DNA of 38,852 nucleotides from Pontibacterium sp964228735. Its GTDB lineage: Bacteria > Pseudomonadota > Gammaproteobacteria > Pseudomonadales > Balneatricaceae. Each line of letters begins with the position of its first letter. The first letter of the stretch is position 1. The DNA lies in NCBI RefSeq assembly GCF_964228735.1, contig NZ_CAXRBQ010000099.1, positions 1 to 38,852 of the forward strand, read 5' to 3'. Position numbers and translations under genes: made by a program. Below are positions 17,273 to 27,020 of the stretch, piece after piece. A model generated the notes under the pieces. That model searched no databases, was not told the DNA's origin, and was given only the letters and a program-made list of their open reading frames with translations.

Positions 17273-17746
17273 ATGTTTTCACGCAAATACAGTGGCTACG
17301 GCATGGACCTTTATCGCAGTCGCGACGACCGCTGGTTGGCGGGCGTCTGCGGCGGCATCGCCGACAACATCAACATGCCAAGCTGGCTGGTTCGCCTGGG
17401 GTTCATTACCCTGTTCCTGTTCACCGGTAGCTTCGCCATCCTGCTGTACATCGCAGGTGTCGTGATGCTGGCCAAACGTCCACAGGCAAGCCGCAGCGAA
17501 TCACAGTCGCACACGCACCATGAGTGCTACCGCGAACAACATCACAGTCAGCGACACGGATACGGCCGCCAGGGCGAAACACCCCATAACCTGAAAGACG
17601 CCCTGTTCAGCTACGGCCCGACCCCAACCGGTCAGGTGCAAGATATCAGCGAGCGCATGCGCCGGGTGGACGAGAAATTGCGCAAGATGGAAGGTTACGT
17701 CACTTCCCGCAAGTTCCAGTTTGATCGCGAGATGCGCCGTAGCTAA
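17273..17746 (+). CDS. pspC: Phage shock protein C with His-rich C-terminal extension
   Basis: The membrane partner of PspB in Psp induction. The PspC domain is at about 10-70: LYRSRDDRWLAGVCGGIADN, then hydrophobic spans. At 157 residues it is longer than E. coli PspC (119). The extra part has a His-rich linker (H80, H82, H83, H90, H91, H95, H105) and a charged coiled-coil tail (125-157). AAGGAG 6 bases before the ATG at 17273 fixes the start. No pspD follows. Confidence 0.93.
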   Translation: MFSRKYSGYGMDLYRSRDDRWLAGVCGGIADNINMPSWLVRLGFITLFLFTGSFAILLYIAGVVMLAKRPQASRSESQSHTHHECYREQHHSQRHGYGRQGETPHNLKDALFSYGPTPTGQVQDISERMRRVDEKLRKMEGYVTSRKFQFDREMRRS

Positions 17747-17774
17747 ACCCGATACCCCTCACCCTGCCCCAAAA

Positions 17775-17805
17775 ACAAACCCCGCTATAAAGCGGGGTTC
17801 ATTTT
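17775..17805. terminator. Bidirectional terminator between pspC and the aldo-keto reductase gene
   Basis: A 9-bp perfect stem AACCCCGCT/AGCGGGGTT (17778-17786 with 17791-17799) and 4-base loop are flanked by T runs on both strands (better on the minus strand). It ends the rightward psp operon and the leftward rlmI operon. Confidence 0.85.
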
Positions 17806-17826
17806 ATCCACAGCCTGCCACTCTGC

Positions 17827-18864
17827 TTAAGGGCACGGATTTGGATACAGCACGTTGATCGCTTCGATCTCGGCCAGCAACTCATCAGAGAGCGCTACCT
17901 CCGCCGAGGCGATATTGGCTTTCAGCTGATCCATATTGCTGGCGCCAATGATATTGGAGCCCACAAACGGACGGCTGTTCACCCAGGCCAGTGCCATAGT
18001 GCATGGATCGATACCGTGTTTCTGCGCCAGGGCAGTGTAGGCCTCGACCGCTTTCTGCCCCTGCTCGGTGAAGTAGCGGCCGTACATCGGGTACTTGGTG
18101 ATACGGGCACCGTCTGGACGGGCGCCACCGATGTATTTACCGCTCAGTACACCAAAGGCCAGCGGCGAGTATGGCAACAGAGAGACATTCTCCCGGTGCA
18201 GCACCTCAGCCAGCCCCACTTCCGACGTGCGGTTGAGAAAGTTGTACGGGTTCTGCACCGACACCACTTTCGGCAACTGGTGCTGTTCTGCCAGCTGCAG
18301 GAACTTCATGGTGCCCCAGGCACTCTCGTTGGAGAGGCCGATGTGACGCACCAAGCCCTCGTCCACCAGCTCCGCCAGCGCTTCAAGGGTTTCCAGGATC
18401 GGCGTACCGTCGTGCTCCGGCTTGTGCACATAGTTGAGTTGGCCAAAGAAGTTGGTGGCACACTCCGGCCAGTGCAATTGGTAAAGATCGATGTAATCGG
18501 TCTGCAAACGCTTGAGGCTGCCGGTTACCGCTTCACGGATATTCTTGCGATCCAGCGCCATATTCGGACGCAGGTAACTCACCATATCCGCGGGGGCCGC
18601 CACTTTGGTTGCCACAACCACCTGATCCCGGTTGCCACGCTTTTTAAGCCAGCTACCGATGATCTCTTCATTACGCCCCTGATACTCAGGCGAGGTCGGG
18701 ATCGGATACATCTCCGCTCCGTCAAAGAAGTTCACCCCCTGCGCCAGGGCGTAATCCATCTGCTCGTGGGCTTCAGCCTCGCTGTGATCGCTGCCGTAGG
18801 TCATGGTGCCCAGGCAGATCAGGCTGACGTTAATATCCGTATTGCCCAGCGTGTTGTATTTCAT
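17827..18864 (-). CDS. tas: Tas-type NADP(H)-dependent aldo-keto reductase
   Basis: A 345-residue aldo-keto reductase with the (beta/alpha)8 fold. The catalytic tetrad is visible: D48 and Y53 in FFDGAEMY, K87 in VVATKVA, H131 in LYQLHWPE. Length and the start (LGTMTYGSDHSEAEAHEQMD) match E. coli Tas (346 residues), found as a suppressor of tyrosine auxotrophy; the physiological substrate is uncertain. It begins 10 bases after rlmI and is probably co-transcribed with it. Confidence 0.85.
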   Translation of the reverse strand: MKYNTLGNTDINVSLICLGTMTYGSDHSEAEAHEQMDYALAQGVNFFDGAEMYPIPTSPEYQGRNEEIIGSWLKKRGNRDQVVVATKVAAPADMVSYLRPNMALDRKNIREAVTGSLKRLQTDYIDLYQLHWPECATNFFGQLNYVHKPEHDGTPILETLEALAELVDEGLVRHIGLSNESAWGTMKFLQLAEQHQLPKVVSVQNPYNFLNRTSEVGLAEVLHRENVSLLPYSPLAFGVLSGKYIGGARPDGARITKYPMYGRYFTEQGQKAVEAYTALAQKHGIDPCTMALAWVNSRPFVGSNIIGASNMDQLKANIASAEVALSDELLAEIEAINVLYPNPCP

Positions 18865-18874
18865 GGTGGTCTCC

Positions 18875-20071
18875 TCAGCTCGCTGGCAGGATGCGTGCGA
18901 AGTAGGCTTTCAGGTAGTCGGTTTCCGGAATTGCCGGGTGCAGCGGGTGATCGGCACCCTGGTGGCCCTGATGGAATACCTGTGCACTGCGGTCCAGTTC
19001 GCGGCTGTTGGAACGGATAATGTCCATCAGGCGGCTGTACTCCAGGTGCATAGAGCAGGACGCGGAGACCAGCACACCACCCTTGTTCAGCAGGCGCATG
19101 GCAAAGTTGTTCATACGGGAGTAGGCACGTTCGCCGTTGCGGATATCCTTTTTCTTGGCGATAAACGCCGGCGGATCCACGATGACCACGTCAAAGCGCT
19201 CCTTCTCGGCGATCATGCCCTTACAGATATCAAAGGCATCGCCGTGGTAACCCTCGAAGCGCTCTTCCGCCCCGTTGATACGGGCGTTCTCGGCAGCCAC
19301 TTCCAGCGCGTAGTGGGACGCATCCACACACACCACCTGCTCGGCACCGGCTGCCAGCGCCTGTGCACCCCAGCCACCCACGTAGCTGAACAGGTCCAGC
19401 ACACGCTTACCTTTCACATGCTTCTGCATCTCGGCACGGTTGGCGCGGTGGTCGTAGAACCAACCGGTCTTCTGGCCTTTCTGCAACGGCGCCAGCAGCT
19501 GTACACCGTTCTCTTCCAGCGGGCACAGGTCCGGCAGCTCACCGTGAACGATCTCCGTGTAGGTCTCCAGGCCTTCCATATCACGCATCTTGCCGTCGTT
19601 ACGCAGCAGGATCGCTTTCGGGCGGAACACCTTGTGCAGCGCATCGATAATGTCCTCCAGCACCGCTTCCATACCGGCGGTAGAGACCTGTACCACGAAG
19701 GTATCGTAGAAACGGTCGATCACCAGGCCCGGCAGGCCGTCACTGTCGCCGTACACCAGGCGATAGCACGGTGCGTCAAAGCAGGCTTCACGCAGGGAGA
19801 GCGCCACGTTCAGCCGGTGCACCAGCAGGGAACGGTCCAGCACGTGTTTCAGATCACGGCTGACGATACGACCGCAGATCAGGGTGTTCGGGTTTAAGTA
19901 GGCGATACCCAACGCTTTACCGCGGTTGTTTTCCACAACCACCTGTTCGCCTGCCGCGAAGTTTTTCAGCGGCGTGGCCGCGGTATCCACTTCATTCGAG
20001 TAGATCCAGAGGTGACCACCCCGGAGACGACGGTCAGCGCCGTCGCGAAGTTTAAGGGTTTGCAGTGACAT
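18875..20071 (-). CDS. rlmI: 23S rRNA (cytosine(1962)-C(5))-methyltransferase
   Basis: Methylates a cytosine of 23S rRNA using S-adenosylmethionine. The 398-residue protein has an N-terminal PUA domain (LKLRDGADRRLRGGHLWIYS), the family segment QKTGWFYDHR (around 200-209), the SAM-binding VLDLFSYVGGWG (224-235), DPPAF (299-303) and a catalytic-type cysteine in VSASCSMH. ATG at 20071 is preferred to an adjacent TTG. The gap 20075-20208 upstream holds a weak hairpin only. RlmI is favoured over the related RlmK/RlmL enzymes by length and the single domain pair. Confidence 0.9.
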   Translation of the reverse strand: MSLQTLKLRDGADRRLRGGHLWIYSNEVDTAATPLKNFAAGEQVVVENNRGKALGIAYLNPNTLICGRIVSRDLKHVLDRSLLVHRLNVALSLREACFDAPCYRLVYGDSDGLPGLVIDRFYDTFVVQVSTAGMEAVLEDIIDALHKVFRPKAILLRNDGKMRDMEGLETYTEIVHGELPDLCPLEENGVQLLAPLQKGQKTGWFYDHRANRAEMQKHVKGKRVLDLFSYVGGWGAQALAAGAEQVVCVDASHYALEVAAENARINGAEERFEGYHGDAFDICKGMIAEKERFDVVIVDPPAFIAKKKDIRNGERAYSRMNNFAMRLLNKGGVLVSASCSMHLEYSRLMDIIRSNSRELDRSAQVFHQGHQGADHPLHPAIPETDYLKAYFARILPAS

Positions 20072-20135
20072 CAATTTCCGTCCGGCTTAAACAACAATCC
20101 CGGCTCAGGAGCAAACCAGTGAATTCTCGGCTCAA

Positions 20136-20166
20136 AAACGAAAATCCAGCTGGCAGGCCCGCTGCC
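20136..20166 (-). terminator. Possible terminator after gcvH
   Basis: A 5-bp stem GGCAG/CTGCC (20152-20156 with 20162-20166) is followed on the minus strand, after 6 bases, by ATTTTCGTTTTT. The stem is short, so this is a weak call; readthrough into rlmI is possible. Confidence 0.3.
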
Positions 20167-20208
20167 GGGATAGGTAGATCAGCGCATCCACAGATACGCT
20201 ACGTTCAA

Positions 20209-20601
20209 TCAGGATTCAGATTCGCAGTGCTCTGCGTACGCGTCCGCGCTCAGCAGGCTTTCCAGCTCTGATTCGTCGGTCAGCTTCAGCTTGAAGAACC
20301 AGCCGTCACCGTAAGGATCGCTGTTCACGGTCTCTGGTGCATCTTCCAGCTCTTCGTTCACTGCCACAACTTCACCGGACAGTGGCGCGTAGATATCGGA
20401 AGCGGCCTTTACAGACTCCACTACACCCGCATCATCACCATTTGCCAGCTCAGCGCCGACTTCCGGCAGCTCAACAAACACAACATCACCCAGCAGTTCC
20501 TGTGCGTGATCGGTTACACCGATAGTTACGGTGCCATCACCCTCAACGCGGATCCACTCGTGACTCGCTACATATTTCAGATCGGATGGATTGTTACTCA
20601 T
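20209..20601 (-). CDS. gcvH: Glycine cleavage system H protein
   Basis: The lipoyl carrier that shuttles the aminomethyl group between the P, T and L proteins. It has 130 residues with the lipoyl-lysine K65 in ESVKAASD and the typical GDGWFFKLKL near the C-terminus. I chose the ATG at 20601 (MSNNPSDLKYVASHEW); an upstream in-frame TTG at 20622 would add seven residues. It follows gcvT after 23 bases; no gcvP follows. Confidence 0.97.
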   Translation of the reverse strand: MSNNPSDLKYVASHEWIRVEGDGTVTIGVTDHAQELLGDVVFVELPEVGAELANGDDAGVVESVKAASDIYAPLSGEVVAVNEELEDAPETVNSDPYGDGWFFKLKLTDESELESLLSADAYAEHCESES

Positions 20602-20624
20602 TCCAGCGTCCCCTACGCTCAATT

Positions 20625-21731
20625 TTAAGAAAAGACTTTCTTGCCGTTTCGTACGAACACCGGGCGACCGACTTTCACCGGCACCCGTTTGCCACGCATC
20701 TCTACATCGGCACTGTCACCGGTGGCGGCAGGTACACGCGCCATCGCAACCGAATGCCCCAGTGTCGGCGAGAAACTACCGCTGGTAATTTCACCTTCAC
20801 CCACACCGTCGATAATTACTTTCTGGTGCGCCCGCAGCACACCACGCCCTTCCAGCACCAGCCCTACCAGCTTCTGCTCGATTCCGGCCTGCTTGGCCGC
20901 TTCCAGCGCGCTGCGACCGATAAAGTCACGGGTCTCCGGTTCCCAGGCGATGGTCCAGGCCATGTTTGCCTGCAACGGATTGATACTTTCATCCATCTCA
21001 TTGCCGTACAGGTTCATACCCGCTTCCAGACGCAGGGTATCACGCGCGCCCAGGCCACACGGCTCGACACCGGCATCGGACAGCGCCTGCCAGAAATCGG
21101 CGACCTCATCTTCCGGTACCATCACTTCCAGGCCGTCTTCACCGGTGTAACCGGTGCGGGCGATAAACCAGCCCTCAGACTCAACCCCCTGAAAAACACT
21201 GAGACTGTCGATCAGTTTAGCGCGGGATTCATTCACCGCCACTTTCGCCAGCTCCAGGGCTTTTGGCCCCTGCACCGCGACCATCGCCAGTTCCGGCTGT
21301 TCGGTCAGCGCTACATCGTCAAACTTGGCTTTCTGCTCTGCCATCCAGTCCAGGTCTTTCTTACGGGTGGCGCAGTTTACCACGACACGGAACCATTCGC
21401 TGGATACACCCGGATCGGTCATCAGGTAAACGATCAGATCGTCCTTCACGCCGCCGTCTTCGTTCAGCATGCCGGAGTACAGCGCTTTGCCTTTCTCCTG
21501 CAGCTTGGCCACATCGTTGGCCAGCAGATAACGCAGATACTCTTTGGCATCTGCACCGGTCACATCCACGACCGTCATATGGGACACATCAAACATACCC
21601 GCAGCAGTTCGAACGGTGTTGTGTTCCTCCATCTGCGAGCCATAGTGAAGTGGCATATCCCAGCCACCGAAATCAACAACTTTGGCACCCATATCCACAT
21701 GTGCCTGGTGAAGCGCGGTTTTATTGCCCAT
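20625..21731 (-). CDS. gcvT: Glycine cleavage system T protein (aminomethyltransferase)
   Basis: Transfers the methylene group from aminomethylated GcvH to tetrahydrofolate, releasing ammonia. It has 368 residues with family features TALHQAHVDMGAKVVDFGGW at the N-terminus, MFDVSHM, ARTGYTGEDGLEVMVP and LGARDTLRLEAGMNLYGNEM. It is the first gene of a gcvTH unit. The leader shows no glycine riboswitch that I can recognise. Confidence 0.97.
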   Translation of the reverse strand: MGNKTALHQAHVDMGAKVVDFGGWDMPLHYGSQMEEHNTVRTAAGMFDVSHMTVVDVTGADAKEYLRYLLANDVAKLQEKGKALYSGMLNEDGGVKDDLIVYLMTDPGVSSEWFRVVVNCATRKKDLDWMAEQKAKFDDVALTEQPELAMVAVQGPKALELAKVAVNESRAKLIDSLSVFQGVESEGWFIARTGYTGEDGLEVMVPEDEVADFWQALSDAGVEPCGLGARDTLRLEAGMNLYGNEMDESINPLQANMAWTIAWEPETRDFIGRSALEAAKQAGIEQKLVGLVLEGRGVLRAHQKVIIDGVGEGEITSGSFSPTLGHSVAMARVPAATGDSADVEMRGKRVPVKVGRPVFVRNGKKVFS

Positions 21732-21803
21732 AACGAAACTCTTATTCTGTATACACTGGGCGACCCGAACAGCTGTCGCAAAAACAAAAAGAAAAGGGAT
21801 GAC

Positions 21804-21832
21804 AATTTATCGGCATTTGGCGATCAGATCAA
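21804..21832 (-). promoter_or_regulatory. Candidate gcvT promoter
   Basis: On the minus strand, TTGATC (21827-21832) and TAAATT (21804-21809) have a 17-bp spacer; each matches the sigma-70 consensus at 4 of 6 positions. The leader would be about 65-70 bases. Confidence 0.4.
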
Positions 21833-21854
21833 TCTTTGATCGCGTAACCGGGGT

Positions 21855-21866
21855 AGACAATTGTCT
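21855..21866. promoter_or_regulatory. Perfect 12-bp palindrome upstream of gcvT, candidate operator
   Basis: AGACAATTGTCT reads the same on both strands. It lies 23 bp upstream of the candidate -35 box, a common activator position. The binding protein is unknown. Confidence 0.35.
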
Positions 21867-21894
21867 CAGATGACGGGCTTTAGAGGCCAGGATT

Positions 21895-21924
21895 GGCGAG
21901 GGTTTGCGGCATTTCCCCCTCGCC
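21895..21924 (-). terminator. Hairpin after the ubi operon
   Basis: A perfect 8-bp GC-rich stem GGCGAGGG/CCCTCGCC (21895-21902 with 21917-21924) begins 16 bases past the ubiI stop. No T run follows, so it may stabilise the 3' end rather than terminate. Confidence 0.35.
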
Positions 21925-21940
21925 CGAATAGCAGACTGGA

Positions 21941-23215
21941 TCAGGTGCGGATTGGTCGCTGAGCAAGACGTGGCAAATTACCCCGCAAGCCCATCGCATC
22001 CATCACGATATGGTTTTTCACCGGGCCAACCTTATCCAACAGGTTCATGCCCATGTTGCGCATCAGGCGCAGGGCTGGCTGCTCGCTGTTGAACAGGCGC
22101 TTAAAGCCCTCCATTGCCGCCGACATCTGCAGGTTGTCGCTCTGACGGGCACGCTGGAAACGACGCAACACGGTTTCGCTGCCATAGGCTTCACCACGCT
22201 CAGCGGCATCCAGCAGCACTTCGGCCAACGCGGCTGCATCCAGCAGCCCCAGGTTTACTCCCTGCCCGGCCAGCGGATGGATGGTATGCGCCGCATCACC
22301 GATGGCGGCAAAGCCGTCGCGCACGTAGTACTTGGCATGACGCTGCCGGAGCGGGAACACATGACGGCTATCCACCCACTCCACCGCGCCCAGGCGGTGT
22401 TCGAAGGTGCGCGCCAGCTCGCCACAAAAGGCCTCGTCATCCAGCTCCATCAGTGCTTTGGCGTGATCCGGCGAGGTGGACCAGACAATGGAACTGGTGT
22501 GGTCATCGTCATCGGCGTGCAGTGGCAGGATCGCCAGCGGGCCATCCTCGGTGAAACGCTGCCACGCCGTAGCTTCATGGGAGTTTTCAGTGCGGATGGT
22601 GGTGACGATGGCATGGTGGCCGTAGTCCCACTCCATCATCGGAATCGCCGCCATCTGCCGGGTGCGGGACAATGCACCGTCCGCCGCAACCACCAGTGGG
22701 GCCTGCACTTTACGGCCGTCGCTTAGCTCCAGCGTACGTTGACCACCTGCCGCCATATCCGGCTCGGACAGCTGCTTCACCGCCACACCGGACTGGAAGT
22801 GCAGGTTGTCACACTCAACCATCGCTTCGTACAGCGCCGCCAGGGTGACGCGGTTCTCAACAATGTGGCCCAAACAAGGTTCGTGCAGTTCGTTGGCGGA
22901 GAAATGGATATGACCGGTACCTTCACCGTCCCATACGTCCATATGGGTGTAAGGGCAGACGCGGTAGTCCTGCATTTTGGACCAGGCCCCGACCGAGGCA
23001 AGGATCTGCTGTGATGCGCAGGTCAGCGCGCTGACACGCGGGTCGTATCCCTGCGCCTGCTGCATGCGTACCACGTCCGGATACCCGGCAGGATCGCCGT
23101 CACGCTGCTCCAGCAACCAGATATTAAGCCCTGAGGGTGCGAGGGCCGTGGCAAGTGTCACACCGACCATCCCTGCGCCTACAATGACGATATCCACCTG
23201 TTCTGCTGCGCTCAT
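21941..23215 (-). CDS. ubiI: Ubiquinone biosynthesis FAD-dependent hydroxylase, UbiI type
   Basis: A flavin monooxygenase of ubiquinone synthesis; UbiI does the C5 ring hydroxylation in E. coli. The 424-residue protein has the FAD-binding GAGMVG (13-18), the mid DG motif VVAADGA (175-181) and GDAAHTIHPLAGQGVNLG (306-323). Position after ubiH in a ygfB-pepP-ubiH-ubiI series matches E. coli visC/ubiI. UbiF or a broader UbiL/UbiM-type regiospecificity cannot be excluded from sequence. The ATG at 23215 is preferred to the adjoining GTG at 23218. Confidence 0.88.
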   Translation of the reverse strand: MSAAEQVDIVIVGAGMVGVTLATALAPSGLNIWLLEQRDGDPAGYPDVVRMQQAQGYDPRVSALTCASQQILASVGAWSKMQDYRVCPYTHMDVWDGEGTGHIHFSANELHEPCLGHIVENRVTLAALYEAMVECDNLHFQSGVAVKQLSEPDMAAGGQRTLELSDGRKVQAPLVVAADGALSRTRQMAAIPMMEWDYGHHAIVTTIRTENSHEATAWQRFTEDGPLAILPLHADDDDHTSSIVWSTSPDHAKALMELDDEAFCGELARTFEHRLGAVEWVDSRHVFPLRQRHAKYYVRDGFAAIGDAAHTIHPLAGQGVNLGLLDAAALAEVLLDAAERGEAYGSETVLRRFQRARQSDNLQMSAAMEGFKRLFNSEQPALRLMRNMGMNLLDKVGPVKNHIVMDAMGLRGNLPRLAQRPIRT

Positions 23216-23249
23216 CACTTACTCTTCACTCAATATTCGGTTTATTCGT

Positions 23250-24497
23250 TTACTTCAGATCCGGCGCGGGTATATCCAGCCCCATCGCACCACGGGCAAA
23301 TACGGTTTTCGCCGGTGGACACACATCCAGCATCTGCAGCCCCAGGTCGCGACCAAAGGCGAACAGCGGATTGTTGTTGGAGAACAACTTCATCACCCGG
23401 TCACTGAGACCGATAGTACGCTGCTGGTCATAGCGCTGCTGCTCATAAAACGTCTGCAGCACACCCAGATCACCCACCGAGATACCCTGTTTACGGGCGC
23501 TGATGATCTGATCGGCCAGCGCCACTACACCACGTAGCGCCAGGTTGTAGCCCTGTCCGGCAATTGGATGCAATGCGTGCGCCGCGTTGCCCAGCACCGC
23601 CAGGCCGGCACGTACCTGCTCATCGGCAATCGACAGTTTCAGCGGATAGGCATGACGCTCACCCACGTGCACAAAACAGCCGGCACGATAGCCAAAGCGC
23701 TCGTGCACCCGCTCGATAAATTCAGCATCGTCCAGCCCCAGGATCTCGTCCGCCATCTCATCCGGCACAGTCCAGACCAGACCACAGCGGTGTCGACCAC
23801 CCTCATCTTCCAACGGCAACAGCGCCATGGGACCGGAGTCGGTAAAACGCTCGTAGGCGATCCCTTCGTGGGGGCGGTCCGGGCTGATATTGGCGATCAC
23901 CGCGTGCTGACCGTAGGCCTCCTGTGTATAACCGATCCCCATGCGCTCGCGCAGCTCGGAGCGGCCACCGTCGGCCATCACCACCAGCTCCGCGGTCAGG
24001 TCGTGTACCTGCTCATCAAGCTTGACGCTCAGCCCCATCTGTTCAGCGCCCGGCACAATATCGGTCACTTCTGCCGGACAGATAAAGTCGACTCGACCGG
24101 CATCCGGTTGCTGCAGGCGGTCCAACAGGACACGGCCCAGCCAGTGGTTCTCCACCACATACCCCAGCGCAGCCACATGCTCATCTTCGGCATGCAGACG
24201 GGTGGCACCGAAACGGCCCCGGTCAGAGACGTGGATATGTTCGATCGGGCTCAGGTGCTGGCGCAACGTATCCCAGATACCCATCAGTTCGTAGATGGTG
24301 CGGGCACCGTAGGCCAGCGCGGTCGCGCGGGAGTCGTAACTTGGCTGGTAAACCAGATCGTTTGCTTCCGGCAGGGGGAAGGCTTCGATCACGGCGATAT
24401 TCAGATCCAGCTTTTCACTGGCGGGCAGCAGTGCACAGGCCAGGCTCGCGCCGACCATACCGCCACCTACAATCACAATGTCGTAATGCTGTTTCAT
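23250..24497 (-). CDS. ubiH: 2-octaprenyl-6-methoxyphenol hydroxylase
   Basis: A flavin monooxygenase that hydroxylates C1 of the ubiquinone ring. The 415-residue protein has GGGMVG (11-16), the UbiH-specific IHVSDRGRFG, VVMADGGRSELR, and GNAAHALHPIAGQGYNLAL, where Asn replaces the Asp seen in UbiI/F, as in other UbiH proteins. It lies 12 bases after pepP and 34 bases before ubiI. Confidence 0.95.
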   Translation of the reverse strand: MKQHYDIVIVGGGMVGASLACALLPASEKLDLNIAVIEAFPLPEANDLVYQPSYDSRATALAYGARTIYELMGIWDTLRQHLSPIEHIHVSDRGRFGATRLHAEDEHVAALGYVVENHWLGRVLLDRLQQPDAGRVDFICPAEVTDIVPGAEQMGLSVKLDEQVHDLTAELVVMADGGRSELRERMGIGYTQEAYGQHAVIANISPDRPHEGIAYERFTDSGPMALLPLEDEGGRHRCGLVWTVPDEMADEILGLDDAEFIERVHERFGYRAGCFVHVGERHAYPLKLSIADEQVRAGLAVLGNAAHALHPIAGQGYNLALRGVVALADQIISARKQGISVGDLGVLQTFYEQQRYDQQRTIGLSDRVMKLFSNNNPLFAFGRDLGLQMLDVCPPAKTVFARGAMGLDIPAPDLK

Positions 24498-24509
24498 CTT
24501 TAAACCGGC

Positions 24510-25829
<1,320 letters not shown>

Positions 25830-25831
25830 AA

Positions 25832-26431
25832 TCAGTGCACTGTAGTCTGGGGGCTGTTGTTATCGGCGGGTGGTTCTGCCTTGTTGCACTCGGCAAACAG
25901 CATCAACACCACCATACGAACATACTCTTCCACTTCCATCAGGTCGTTTTCGCTGCCGTCATCCTCTTCCACGCCCGCGACAACCTGGGCGATCTGGTTG
26001 AGATCGGCCAGTGCTTCTTTCGCTTCGCGGGACAGCGTTTTGTCGGTGTGCTTACCGTACAGGCCAAAGCCGCTCAGGAATCCCTGACACCACTGCCCCA
26101 GCGATTCGGCACGCTGCGCCAGGCTCTGATCCTCATCTGCCACACAGAGTTCGAAGATCAGCTCCGGTGCTTCCAGCATCGCCAGCGACTGCTGATACAG
26201 ATCCAGCAGCAGAACCTTACTGTTTTCATGTTTGAGCGCTTCGATATCCATCAGGTCGCACGCGCCCTGCAGCAGGACCGCTGGCTCCAGACGTGCACCC
26301 GCGGCCAGGTGGCCGCTGAATAGGCCGTGCAGTTCGGACGGAGATACAACGTGTACGCCTTCGGCGACCATCAGATTAGCGATCAGATCAAAATCCGGCA
26401 GTTCCGGCTGAGCATGAGTTTCAGATGACAT
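25832..26431 (-). CDS. ygfB: UPF0149 family protein YgfB
   Basis: A 199-residue acidic helical protein of the UPF0149/YgfB family, with LHGLFSGHLAAG near the N-terminus, QWCQGFLSGFG in the middle and a C-terminal EVEEYVRMVVLMLF. In Pseudomonas, YgfB has been linked to beta-lactamase and peptidoglycan-recycling control; elsewhere its role is open. I chose the ATG at 26431, which gives the usual length; no clear ribosome site is seen. It heads the ygfB-pepP-ubiH-ubiI operon, divergent from zapA. Confidence 0.9.
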   Translation of the reverse strand: MSSETHAQPELPDFDLIANLMVAEGVHVVSPSELHGLFSGHLAAGARLEPAVLLQGACDLMDIEALKHENSKVLLLDLYQQSLAMLEAPELIFELCVADEDQSLAQRAESLGQWCQGFLSGFGLYGKHTDKTLSREAKEALADLNQIAQVVAGVEEDDGSENDLMEVEEYVRMVVLMLFAECNKAEPPADNNSPQTTVH

Positions 26432-26492
26432 GAATATTGGACTTAAAAACCAGGATTGAAGTGGCCCCACGACACGGGGGATTAACGATTCT

Positions 26493-26508
26493 GTGCTAAT
26501 CCTAGCAC
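26493..26508. promoter_or_regulatory. Interrupted palindrome upstream of ygfB
   Basis: GTGCTA-N4-TAGCAC lies 62 bp upstream of the ygfB start, in the gap divergent from the zapA side. A dimeric repressor site is possible; the regulator is unknown. Confidence 0.3.
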
Positions 26509-26711
26509 TTCGGTAACTGCGAACAAGTCCGAAGCGCCTCTGAATAGCCCTAAGGACGGGCGCAAAAACAGCTTTCTACTTTGTCAGACAGTTTGGAAAG
26601 GACTCGTTATTCCACTGCACGGCCTTTCTTTGGCGCATCAGTGTGTCCTCTGGGTATAAGCTGTTTTATCGACCGCAGAGAAAGTCTCGGACTTATTTGC
26701 AGGTTCCCTTA

Positions 26712-26751
26712 CCCCCCGGAGCCACGGACCGGCATTGACCCTCCGGCGGGG
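26712..26751 (+). other. GC-rich hairpin in the ygfB-zapA intergenic region
   Basis: The 340-bp gap 26471-26810 has no supported gene. It contains a strong stem (26712-26721 with 26741-26751, ten pairs and one bulged C) closing a 19-base loop, 60 bases before the ZapB-like gene, followed by GGTCTTTATAG. It may be a leader structure or attenuator for the cell-division genes. I see no clear sigma-70 promoter. Confidence 0.45.
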
Positions 26752-26810
26752 GGTCTTTATAGTCCGTCAGATTGGGCCGCATAAAAGGCCCGGGCAGTCC
26801 GGGAAATACG

Positions 26811-27020
26811 ATGAGCGCACAGCATTTAACTATACTGGAACAGAAAATTGATCAGCTTCTCGCCTATTGCGAGCGTCTGGAGCAGGATAATCAGCGCTTG
26901 CGCCAGCAGGAACAGGAGCTGAAGCAGGAGCGTATGCAGCTGATCCAGCTGAACGACCAGACACGCCAGAAAGTTGAAGCGATGATTCAGCGCCTTAAAG
27001 CATTGGAGCAAAGTGCATGA
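26811..27020 (+). CDS. TIGR02449 family small coiled-coil protein (ZapB-like)
   Basis: A 69-residue protein that is one continuous coiled coil rich in Gln and Glu (LEQKIDQLLAYCERLEQDNQ and onward). It always seems to sit in front of zapA in this gammaproteobacterial group and resembles ZapB, the division-ring coiled coil, in size and heptad pattern. A Z-ring-associated role is inferred from linkage. The ATG is at 26811; its stop overlaps the zapA ATG (ATGA). Confidence 0.82.
   Translation: MSAQHLTILEQKIDQLLAYCERLEQDNQRLRQQEQELKQERMQLIQLNDQTRQKVEAMIQRLKALEQSA

Noticed and set aside
21732..21940. Glycine riboswitch ahead of gcvT
   Set aside because: None of the conserved glycine-aptamer core pieces is recognisable on the minus strand.
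26581..26784. A 67-codon plus-strand frame in the ygfB-zapA gap
   Set aside because: Non-ATG start, no ribosome site, and it runs through the GC-rich hairpin; composition does not look coding.
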